A stretch of DNA of 36,446 nucleotides from Olavius algarvensis associated proteobacterium Delta 3 (GTDB lineage: Bacteria; Desulfobacterota; Desulfobacteria; Desulfobacterales; CAFBRK01), in the NCBI GenBank assembly GCA_903231505.1, contig CAFBRK010000308.1, forward strand, positions 1 through 36,446. The letters are read 5' to 3'. The notes under the pieces were generated by a model, which searched no databases, was not told where the DNA came from, and worked only from the letters and a program-made list of their open reading frames with translations. A program made the position numbers and the translations under genes. Shown piece by piece: positions 1-6,927 of this stretch; within the stretch, counting starts at the first letter, position 1, and each line of letters begins with the position of its first letter.

Positions 1-8
1 ACATTGCA

Positions 9-106
9 CCAAATGGAGACCTTCATGGGCAAGGCACTTCGAGATGAAGCTGTAGTCCGACTACCGCGAATCTCGAATAACGCAGGCCAGGGAGGTCTCC
101 GTTTGG
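9..106. other. Nested inverted-repeat element, possible structured RNA
   Basis: Three nested pairings are visible. The outer arm 9-21 (CCAAATGGAGACC) pairs with 94-106 (GGTCTCCGTTTGG) over 13 positions with one G-U. The middle arm 38-45 (TTCGAGAT) pairs exactly with 70-77. The apical arm 52-56 pairs with 60-64 around a 3-base loop. A further small stem is possible at 116-120/124-128. No ORF explains this arrangement. A partial match to the 5' arm recurs at 5075-5098, which suggests a repeat family. It may be an RNA, the 3' part of a larger transcript that starts outside the window, or a palindromic repeat. I do not recognise it as a named RNA family. Confidence 0.5.
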
Positions 107-284
107 CCCGCAGGGTGAAATCTTTTCAGGCCGTTCGTCCGTTTTTCAACGTGACAAATTACATCGCAGCCCTATGCATCAGTATTTACCTTAAGGCACC
201 GATATTGTTTCTTTTAAAACACTTGCTGAAAAGATTTCATGCAATGTTCGGGATAAAGCCCTGTGAACAATTGGTTTCACAACC

Positions 285-314
285 AAAAACGGAGGCCAAA
301 TGGCCTCCGTTTTT
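285..314. terminator. Bidirectional intrinsic terminator
   Basis: A perfect 14-base inverted repeat (285-298 and 301-314, core CGGAGGCCA) has a two-base centre and ends in five T on either strand. It would stop rightward transcription through the 9-106 element as well as leftward transcription. A loop of two bases means the top pairs probably open. Confidence 0.8.
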
Positions 315-740
315 AGAGGGGCTGCCGCCGGCCAAGGAAGGCAAACCCAATTCACGGATAATTCCCCTGTTACATTCTTGCCGGTCCGGTTCCCCCCTGT
401 CAGACCGGTGGAATGGTGGTGCCAGTTCTCTTCAATCGCTCCGGCAGAATGCCGGCGAGCAATTCCGGCGGAAAGGACTTCCGCCGAACGCCGGTGGCAG
501 CCCCGCCTTGTTCCATGAGCAGGATTTGTGCCAGGGTTGGTGCCGCACCCAACAAATAATTAACATTCTGTTTTCATTACATTAGTGTCAAATACGAATA
601 TGGGTCGGCCGATCGCAGACCCAAAACGGTGCACAAGAAAATGTGCGTCGATGCACAAGTAATTGTGCAAATCCAACCCCGACCCTTTTTTGCCCGTGAC
701 GCCTTTTAGTTGAGACAGGTTGCGGCCGCTTCCCCGGGTG
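315..740. other. Intergenic region without a supported gene
   Basis: I see no credible coding sequence here; the open frames lack recognisable domains and a ribosome site. It holds GC-rich hairpins at 441-455 (CCGGC/GCCGG) and 466-486 (CGGCGGAA/TTCCGCCG, no T tract) and the paired dyads at 631-668. Confidence 0.5.
631..668. promoter_or_regulatory. Two GCACA-N6-TGTGC dyads, operator-like
   Basis: Two copies of GCACA-N6-TGTGC start at 631 and 653, 22 bases apart, about two helical turns, so a dimeric regulator could bind both on one DNA face. The second copy extends to a 7-base arm (TGCACAA/TTGTGCA). They lie just beyond the 3' end of the minus-strand gene ending at 741, so the regulated promoter is not obvious. 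A TTGACA on the minus strand near 588-593 could be a partner, but no good -10 follows it. Confidence 0.35.
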
Positions 741-1310
741 CTACCCATGCCACATCCGAATCAGTACCTGTTTGAGGTCGTCGTTCCGCAGAAATCCCAT
801 CTCAACGAGGATTCTGCCCAGTTTCCGGTTCAGCCGGCTCAGTCCCCACCGTATGTCCTGGGCGGTCGCGTAGCCCAATTCCCGTAACACTTCACCGAGC
901 TTTCGATGCGAATTCCGCTGCTGATCCAACAGTGCGTGGGTCAGTTGCGCCCGGGTGATGTGGCCCGATTCGACGAGCACCTCGCCAAGTTTCATGCGCT
1001 GGATGTCGAGGGCCTCCTGAAGTTGTTCTTCCGTGAGATAGCCGTATCGGATCAATACATCTCCCAGACGGGGCCCAAACGGGGGCAGTCGGCGTGTACC
1101 GTGGTGGGTCAGTTCCACCGCCTCGGCGGTTACCAGGGCGATTAAGAAAAAAAGGGAGGTGAGAAACAGAAAGTTGACGATATCATTTTCGAAGATATCG
1201 GCGATGCGAAGCAGGTGTTCGTTTTCCCCGATCATTCCATAGGACAACAACAGGATCCAGCATCCCGCGTAGGTTCCAAGAAATAGGCAAAACCATGTTC
1301 TTCGGTTCAT
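741..1310 (-). CDS. Membrane protein with four MshEN-like half-repeats
   Basis: The 189-residue product has two hydrophobic segments (about 5-27 and 45-65) followed by a cytoplasmic tail. The tail carries four 24-residue repeats at 81-104, 107-130, 137-160 and 163-186, each of the form (R/K)LGxxLxxxGxxxxxxLxxxL. This is the half-motif of the MshEN/GspE N-terminal domain, which in MshE binds cyclic di-GMP. Repeats one and two end in the typical Q; three and four have lost it. Spacers are 2, 6 and 2 residues rather than the usual 5, so ligand binding is uncertain. ATG at 1310 is chosen because GGGG lies 5 bases upstream; GTG at 1313 is the alternative. There is no ATPase domain, so it is not a GspE/PilB motor. 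Confidence 0.75.
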   Translation of the reverse strand: MNRRTWFCLFLGTYAGCWILLLSYGMIGENEHLLRIADIFENDIVNFLFLTSLFFLIALVTAEAVELTHHGTRRLPPFGPRLGDVLIRYGYLTEEQLQEALDIQRMKLGEVLVESGHITRAQLTHALLDQQRNSHRKLGEVLRELGYATAQDIRWGLSRLNRKLGRILVEMGFLRNDDLKQVLIRMWHG

Positions 1311-1453
1311 CACGGCCCCTGTCCAAACCCTGCGAGGGAACAGACCGGATAGTGCCTCGCGGGGTATGTTCCGATTCCGGTAAAAGAAAATCGTGCACCG
1401 ATGTTGTGAAACGCGACGCTGCCGCTCATAGGGCGAAAGGAAAAAAATTTATT

Positions 1454-1726
1454 TTAACCCGGACATCGCAATTCCACCAGGGTCGCCCCCCAACCACCGG
1501 CGTCGCCCGGCGCCTCGCGAAATGAAATGACCAGATCACTCCGTTTTAAACAGCCTCGGACCTTCTTTTTTAAAATGCCTTTTCCTTTACCATGGATGAT
1601 ACGCACGGAAAAGATGTTCCGCCGGACACACTCGGTGAAGTAGTCGGTGAGCAAATCCGGAACGTCCTTCGGATGGAAGGTATGAAGATCCAGCACACCG
1701 TCTATGGGAAGCTCTATCGGTTCCAT
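1454..1726 (-). CDS. Smr-domain protein, small stand-alone form
   Basis: This 90-residue protein is a single Smr (small MutS-related) domain. The DLHTFHPKDV motif lies near residues 13-22, the IIHGKGKG loop near 43-50 and the GWGATLVEL end near 78-86. Smr domains are nucleic-acid-binding and often nicking-endonuclease modules, found at the C-terminus of MutS2 or alone. Here the usual DLHG is DLHT, a change at the first conserved motif, so nuclease activity is unsure. It diverges from plsY with about 150 bases between them. The specific substrate cannot be told from sequence. Confidence 0.85.
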   Translation of the reverse strand: MEPIELPIDGVLDLHTFHPKDVPDLLTDYFTECVRRNIFSVRIIHGKGKGILKKKVRGCLKRSDLVISFREAPGDAGGWGATLVELRCPG

Positions 1727-1875
1727 ATCCGTCTATTGAGGTGAATCGCCGGGTGACAAACAGGTGACATGGTCAATACCTTATGATACCTATAATTACA
1801 CTTCTGATCAATTAAAACCAAAGTACTCTGTCGCCCCGATCCCGAACAGATCTCCAACAACCCGAAAGATGAGAA

Positions 1876-2496
1876 ATGGAGCGTGTCGCGTTGAAATTAC
1901 CCTATCTGCTGTTGCCGGTATTCGCTTATCTTCTGGGGTCGGTTCCCTTCGGGCTGGTATTGACCCGGTTGTTCTCTGATGTGGACATCCGCCGGGAAGG
2001 AAGCGGTAACATCGGCGCCACCAATGTCCGGCGGACAGCCGGCAACACCCTCGGGGTAATGACGTTGGCCGGCGATGTTTTCAAAGGGGCCTTTCCGGTC
2101 TACCTGGCAGGGGCGGCTGTCGATATGTCGTCCACCCCGGGCCAGGTGTTTGTCTCGATTGTCGCCATCGCCGCCATTGCCGGTCATTTTTTCCCTGTGT
2201 ACTTAACGTTTAGAGACGGCGGGAAAGGTGTCGCCACTACCACAGGCGCGTTTCTGATGATATCCCCGGCGGCGATTCTGGTGGCCTTGCTCGTATTTAT
2301 CCTCTGCGTCTGCTGGTTCAATCGGGTGTCCGTCGCTTCGATGGCCGCTGCCGCAGCACTGCCCGTGTGCATCTGGGAGACCACCGGATCAGGGGTGCTC
2401 ACCGGGACCGCAACTCTGGTCGCAGCCGCGATCGTCATCCGACACAAGGATAATTTGGTCCGCCTGCTGAGGGGAACCGAACCCCCGATCTGGTAG
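1876..2496 (+). CDS. plsY: Glycerol-3-phosphate acyltransferase PlsY
   Basis: PlsY transfers an acyl group from acyl-phosphate to glycerol-3-phosphate, the first step of membrane phospholipid synthesis, at the inner membrane. The 206-residue protein has the family length and several membrane segments. Its three loop motifs are present: GSGNIGATNVRR near residues 42-53, GHFFPVYLTFRDGGKG near 103-118 and HKDNLVRLLRGTE near 189-201. A TATAAT at 1791-1796 may be its -10, but no good -35 precedes it. It is followed by a convergent junction filled with the AATGCCTAAA array. Confidence 0.95.
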   Translation: MERVALKLPYLLLPVFAYLLGSVPFGLVLTRLFSDVDIRREGSGNIGATNVRRTAGNTLGVMTLAGDVFKGAFPVYLAGAAVDMSSTPGQVFVSIVAIAAIAGHFFPVYLTFRDGGKGVATTTGAFLMISPAAILVALLVFILCVCWFNRVSVASMAAAAALPVCIWETTGSGVLTGTATLVAAAIVIRHKDNLVRLLRGTEPPIW

Positions 2497-2524
2497 GGGT
2501 CAGGCAGACATCCGTCTGCCTTCC

Positions 2525-2656
2525 GAAATGCCTGAAATTGAAAAATGCCTAAAGTGCCTAAAATGAGCTAAAATGCCTAAAATTAATAAATGCCTGAATT
2601 GCCTAAAATGATTGAACTCATCCTTTTTTTAATTTAGGCATTTAAGGCCTTCAGGT
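2525..2656. repeat. AATGCCTAAA array arranged as an inverted repeat
   Basis: Five or six copies of AATGCCT(A/G)AA-like units run on the plus strand from 2525 to about 2610. A reverse-complement copy (TTTAGGCATTTAAGGC) closes the region at 2632-2650, so transcripts from either side could fold back. It fills the junction between the convergent plsY and ispH-ubiA genes. The same family recurs at 19003-19115. There are no CRISPR-like unique spacers. Confidence 0.8.
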
Positions 2657-2707
2657 GGGCCGCGCATATCCGCGTCGCGCATACAAAAACTTCGGAAACC
2701 TCCCAGG

Positions 2708-4434
2708 TTAAGGCAGAAGTGTCCAAACAAACCCTAGTCCTCCGGCAAGCACAAAGCATGTATCCACAAGAAACTGGAGGAGAATCCAGGACACCAGAGC
2801 ACCACGCTCGTGGGCTGTAAACAGGGCCAGCATGCAGAGCGGACAGAGCGCCAGCAGATATCCCAGGGTGCTGGTGAGACCGGCGGCCGATGGAATCACC
2901 ATAAGCAGCAGCACCACGCCCAGCAGTACCTTCAGCAGGCGCATGGACGCCGTTTCCCCCAGCAGCACGGGAACGGTCCCTTTGCCGATAACCCGGTCTC
3001 CCTGTATGTCGAGGATATCGAAAAATGCCGTCCGAACGAGCACCAGAAGTGCCGCCATCAGGAACACCAGCAGGTTGGTGGCGGTAAGGGTCCCCGTCTC
3101 GGAAAGGGGAGGAAAAACGGAGGTCACAATCCCCCAGGCCAGCGCAATCAGGATGGTTTTCGAACCCGGTATATCCTTCAGGCTCCGATACCGGCTGCCT
3201 TTATGCCGGGGAATCCATCGCCTGTTGTAGGAGAGGCCCATGAGGCTCATCGCGAGGAGCACCAGAAATGGGAATACGCCCATGGCCAGAGCGGTCAGCA
3301 ACCCCATTCCACCGGCCATAGCGGAAAAGAAAGACAGCATCCCCTTGTGACTGTTATAAAACGACGCGCGATCCGGGTCATTGTATTTATCTTCGCGAAT
3401 TCCGGTCAGATTGTTGAGAATATGCATGGACTGGATGTAGAGCATGGTGATCAGGACATAGGGTGCCCACTGGGTAATCCCCTGGAGCAGCGAGCACGCA
3501 TAACAGAGACAGCCGGCTCCGATGGAAACGTAGATATTGGTCAAGAGAAGCACCCGCTGAAATCTGAAAAAGATGCTCAGCGCGCCCCTGGCCTTCCGGT
3601 AGGGTATGGTTTCCAGAGTTCGGCAAACCCGGTTAATGATCCAGTTGGGTGTCGAGGCGCCGGCAGTCACCCCCACCGTGTCGACCGCTGACAGCTTTTG
3701 AAAATCGATTTCCGTTTCGGTTTCGATATGAAACGTGGGTTTTCCGGACTGGCGGCCGATCTCTGCCAGCCTCTGGGTGTTTCCGCTGTTTTCCCCCCGA
3801 CAATCACCAGTGCATCAACCGATTCGCTCAACCGGGTGACCTCCTCCTGGCGTTGTTCCGTCGAGCCACAGATGGTGTCGAAAATCTTGTAGTGCGGGGC
3901 CTTTGGGGCGGCCCAGGCCTTGACGTCCTGAAGCAACCGGGTGTTCTGGGTGGTCTGCACAACAACGATCGCGTTATCGAACAGGGGCAGGGAATCCAGG
4001 TCGTGCACGTTGTTTACCACGTATCCGGCACGTCCCGCATATCCGAGCAGGCCGATAACTTCCGGGTGATCCTTGTCGCCGATGATAATGGATGCCCACC
4101 CCTCCGGGGCGTGGCGGGCAATAACGGTTTGTACCTTGATCACACGGGGGCAGGTCGCATCGATAACCCGAAAGCCGGCGGTCTCCAGGCGCCCTTTGAT
4201 ATCCGGAGGCACGCCGTGGGCACGGATCAGCACGGTACCGGTACCCCGCTCGGGGATCTCTTCGAGGATACGGATCCCCTTTTCCCTCAACAGCGCCAGA
4301 ACCTGCGGATTGTGGATCAGCGCCCCGTAGGTGTAAATCGGTCCCGGATTTGCAGTTGATGCATCCAGAGCCAGTTCAACGGCTCTTCTCACCCCCATGC
4401 AGAACCCGGCTGTGTTTGCAGCGACAACTTTCAC
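2708..4434 (-). CDS. ispH: IspH fused to a UbiA-like prenyltransferase (frame broken)
   Basis: The N-terminal half is IspH (LytB), the iron-sulfur reductase that makes IPP and DMAPP from HMBPP in the MEP pathway. The three cluster ligands are visible at C12, C95 and C189. After GGK at residue 215 the frame is lost in a G6A4 run (3789-3798). Adding one A restores GGKNSGNTQRLAEIG and the IspH C-terminus, ending in GVTAGASTPNWII. The frame then continues without a stop into a UbiA-family membrane domain with EDKYNDPDR and DILDIQGDRVIGKGTVPV as its two Asp-rich motifs and about eight hydrophobic segments. The corrected product is about 575 residues, against about 300 for normal IspH. Start is GTG at 4434, overlapping the upstream stop. 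The prenyl acceptor is unknown. Confidence 0.88.
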
Positions 4435-4958
4435 AATTTACGAAGTTTCCGTTTATTCCGGCGTTGCCGTTTGGGCAACCGCCGGCGGGGTCCTTTTTTT
4501 TGGGTTGTCGGTTTCCAACCGTCGGACTCGCGGTCGGATTCACCCAATCCCTTTTCTCCCATCAGCACGGCCATTTCAATTCTTTCTTCGAATTCGGGGG
4601 AGCTGACGATGGCGCACCCCCGGGCTGCGGCATAGTCAACGATCTCCCTGTCGGAGCTGACAACCAGCGCCTTCTCTCGAGCCTTTTTCGCCATACGCTT
4701 GATGACGGCATCTGCCGTCTCTCCGGAGCGGGAATATACGACCTCGATACCCCGCACGCGATCCCGTTGCTGTGAAAGGTTGGGGGCATTTCCACCGTCA
4801 AACACGGCCGTGATCCGATGGCCACGAATCTTCTTGTAGGCAGCCAGCTGCTTTGTCAGGGCCTCCCGTCCCAATTGGATGTCATCGCGGTCCTTCCGGC
4901 GCAAGCTCCTCGACTGCCGTATGAGATTGTAGCCATCAATGATAATGTGCATCGACAT
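4431..4958 (-). CDS. NYN-domain (YacP/Rae1-like) putative ribonuclease
   Basis: This 175-residue protein starts IIIDGYNLIR, the NYN/PIN-like signature with the first catalytic Asp. It continues with VFDGG near residues 53-57, the YSRSGETADAVIKR stretch and VVSSDREI near 98-105, which supply the other acidic residues. The family (DUF901, YacP) includes the ribosome-associated mRNA nuclease Rae1 of Bacillus. The last 30 residues are strongly basic (KKGPRRRLPKRQRR...), fitting RNA or ribosome contact. Its TGA stop overlaps the GTG of ispH by three bases, indicating translational coupling. The start could also be the second ATG at 4952. Confidence 0.85.
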   Translation of the reverse strand: MSMHIIIDGYNLIRQSRSLRRKDRDDIQLGREALTKQLAAYKKIRGHRITAVFDGGNAPNLSQQRDRVRGIEVVYSRSGETADAVIKRMAKKAREKALVVSSDREIVDYAAARGCAIVSSPEFEERIEMAVLMGEKGLGESDRESDGWKPTTQKKGPRRRLPKRQRRNKRKLRKL

Positions 4959-5074
4959 GGCATCGCTCGACCGGAGGCGGGGTCACCGTCAGGGGATTCA
5001 CATGCTCCGGGGACAAAAATGTTATCGAAATGTCAGATTTTTGGGTATCGGCAGAACCGCAGTGCATCCGGAAA

Positions 5075-5098
5075 ACATGCCAAATGGAGGCGTTCATG
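5075..5098 (+). repeat. Fragment matching the 5' arm of the 9-106 element
   Basis: CCAAATGGAGGCGTTCATG here differs from positions 9-27 (CCAAATGGAGACCTTCATG) at two bases, and the preceding ACATGC also resembles ACATTGCA at 1-8. The similarity ends after this, so only one arm is present and it cannot form the long hairpin. It lies in the 168-base gap between parB and the NYN gene. Confidence 0.4.
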
Positions 5099-5126
5099 AA
5101 ATGTTTGCAGGAAACCGGCCGGGGGC

Positions 5127-6014
5127 TCAGATAGCCCTCAGCATCTGTATCAACCGCTCCAGGTCGTCATCACTGTAGAACTCGATTTCGAGCCGTCCTC
5201 GCTTCCCTTTGCGATGGATCCGGACCCGGGTGCCAATTTTCCGGGCCAAGTCATCGGCAAGATCGGAAAAGTACACATCATCCGAACTCCTGGCGGGTTT
5301 ATCCCGGGTCCCCGTTGCGGTCTTCAACCCTTTGACCAGAGATTCGGTCGCCCGCACCGAGAGTCCTCGGGAAACGACTTTCCGCCATGCGGCGAGTTGC
5401 CGTGCAGACCCATCCACCCCCAGCAGCGCACGGGCATGCCCCATGCTCAACTCCCCTGACCGGATACTGTCTTTGATCGGCTCAGGGAGGCTGCGCAGCC
5501 GCACGGCGTTGGTCACTGTCGGTCGACTCTTGCCGACACGCTCGGCAACATTGTCCTGGGTAAGGCCAAAATCACTGATGAGCCGGTGGTACGCTTCCGC
5601 CTCCTCAAGGGGGTTGAGGTCCTCCCGCTGGATATTTTCGACAATCGATATTTCCAGCATGTTCACGTCATCCACCTGACGGACGACCACCGGTACTTTT
5701 TGGAGACCCGCCAGCTTCGCGGCACGGAAGCGCCGTTCCCCGGCGATGATTTCGTATCCGCGCCCGTCGTCCCGGACCAGCAGCGGCTGAAGGATCCCCT
5801 GCTCCCGGATGGAATCCCGAAGCTCTTCGAGCTCCCCCGGATCAAAGCGGCGACGGGGCTGAAAGCGGTTGGGGCGGATCCGGTGAATATCACATTCCAG
5901 ATAATCGGGACGACCGGGATCAAGATTTCCCAGGTCGGGAATAAGGGCATCCAGCCCGCGCCCAAGGGCCTTTTTTTTCCGGCTTTTCGCTGTTTGCGTC
6001 GGTTTTTCAGCCAT
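5127..6014 (-). CDS. parB: Chromosome-partitioning protein ParB
   Basis: ParB binds parS sites, spreads as a CTP-dependent clamp and works with ParA in origin segregation. The 295-residue product has KKKALGRGLDALIPD at its N-terminus (the ParA-contacting peptide). The ParB/Sulfiredoxin CTPase fold follows, with GYEIIAGERRFRAAKLAG and ENIQREDLNPLEEA, then an HTH (LTQDNVAERVGKSRPTVTNAVRL) and a short C-terminal dimer domain. ATG at 6014 is chosen because it precedes the conserved N-terminus and overlaps parA by 8 bases; the open frame continues upstream only as out-of-frame parA sequence. No consensus parS was seen in the window. Confidence 0.95.
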   Translation of the reverse strand: MAEKPTQTAKSRKKKALGRGLDALIPDLGNLDPGRPDYLECDIHRIRPNRFQPRRRFDPGELEELRDSIREQGILQPLLVRDDGRGYEIIAGERRFRAAKLAGLQKVPVVVRQVDDVNMLEISIVENIQREDLNPLEEAEAYHRLISDFGLTQDNVAERVGKSRPTVTNAVRLRSLPEPIKDSIRSGELSMGHARALLGVDGSARQLAAWRKVVSRGLSVRATESLVKGLKTATGTRDKPARSSDDVYFSDLADDLARKIGTRVRIHRKGKRGRLEIEFYSDDDLERLIQMLRAI

Positions 6015-6786
6015 GGGATTCGACAGGCATCGCCTCCATGATCTCCCGTGCCAGGGAAAAGTAACTTCTGGCGCCGGGCGATGTCGCATCGTAGAGCAGG
6101 ATCGGCTTTCCGAAACTCGGGGCTTCCCCCAGACGAACATTGCGGGGCACGGTAGTGCGGAACACCAGATCCTTGAAATATTTTTCGGCATTCTCGGCGA
6201 CCTGGTGGGACAGGTTGGTACGTGTGTCGAACATGGTCAGCAAGATACCCTTGATACCGAGGGCCGGATTCAAACCGCTCTTGATGCGCTGAATGGTGTG
6301 CAGAAGCTGGCCCAGCCCCTCCAACGCATAGAATTCACACTGGAGCGGGATCAGCATGTCGTCGGCCGCCGTCATGGCGTTAACGGTCAGCAGGCTGAGG
6401 GACGGTGGGCAGTCCAGAATGATATAGTCAAAATCCCCATTGAGTTGAGAGAGGAGCGTTTTAAGAGCCTGCTCCCGCCCCGGTTCCGACATCATTTCAA
6501 CTTCGAAACCGATGAGCTCCACCCGCGAGGGAAGGACCTTGAGGGTATCGATCTCGCTGTCCACCAACAGGCTCCGGGCGTCGGTTTGCCCGAGAAGCCC
6601 GTGGTAAAGGGTTTTGTCCACGCCATGTTTGTCAATGCCGACACCGGTGGTGGCGTTGGCCTGGGGATCACAATCCACCAGCAACGTGCGTTTTTCGGAG
6701 ACGGCAAGCGCCGCCGACAGGTTGATCGCAGTCGTGGTTTTCCCCACGCCACCTTTCTGGTTGGCTATGCACATCACGTGTGTCAT
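6007..6786 (-). CDS. parA: Chromosome-partitioning ATPase ParA (Soj)
   Basis: ParA is a Walker-type dimerising ATPase that drives segregation of ParB-parS complexes on the nucleoid. The deviant Walker A motif KGGVGKTT lies near residues 11-18, VDCDPQAN near 36-43 and ILDCPPSLSLLT near 119-130. The 259-residue length from ATG 6786 matches the Soj family. In-frame ATGs at 6804 and 6834 are also possible, and none has a good ribosome site. It is first in a minus-strand cluster with parB, the NYN gene and ispH-ubiA, and diverges from the bepA-like gene. Confidence 0.93.
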   Translation of the reverse strand: MTHVMCIANQKGGVGKTTTAINLSAALAVSEKRTLLVDCDPQANATTGVGIDKHGVDKTLYHGLLGQTDARSLLVDSEIDTLKVLPSRVELIGFEVEMMSEPGREQALKTLLSQLNGDFDYIILDCPPSLSLLTVNAMTAADDMLIPLQCEFYALEGLGQLLHTIQRIKSGLNPALGIKGILLTMFDTRTNLSHQVAENAEKYFKDLVFRTTVPRNVRLGEAPSFGKPILLYDATSPGARSYFSLAREIMEAMPVESHG

Positions 6787-6882
6787 GGCGTCGAAAGCTA
6801 CCATAAATCCCATGGTTTGAAAAGAAGATTGCATTATGCCATACTGATGGCAACCATTGATATCCGGAACGCTATGGTTATT

Positions 6883-6911
6883 GTTAGCGCAGCGTTTGAC
6901 ACGTCGCTAAC
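6883..6911. promoter_or_regulatory. GTTAGCG/CGCTAAC dyad between parA and bepA
   Basis: A perfect 7-base inverted repeat (6883-6889 and 6905-6911) with a 15-base centre flanks a TTGACA at 6896-6901 in the divergent intergenic region. It could be an operator over a -35 element, but no -10 is visible at a suitable distance before the 6928 start, so the assignment is weak. Confidence 0.3.
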
Positions 6912-6927
6912 GCCACCGGTTGGTTTA

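Noticed and set aside
4..585. Open frame of 193 codons at the left end
   Set aside because: It runs through the nested inverted repeat, a perfect terminator hairpin and GC hairpins, has no domain or ribosome site, and its composition is unlike a protein.
2810..3691. Plus-strand frame opposite ispH-ubiA
   Set aside because: It is rich in Gln, His and Gly with no motif, and lies opposite a clear UbiA membrane domain.
3789..3798. Programmed -1 frameshift in ispH-ubiA
   Set aside because: The frame relation would fit, but the codons GGG-AAA do not make a standard slippery heptamer, a complete IspH needs the shift, and two unrelated genes show the same defect. A sequence error is simpler.
5127..6786. 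parS site near parAB
   Set aside because: I looked for a TGTTTCACGTGAAACA-like sequence and found none; CATCACGTGTGTC at 6772-6784 is only a partial match inside parA.
6013..6927. Upstream extension of the bepA-like frame
   Set aside because: It is antisense to parA, and a normal signal peptide begins at 6928.
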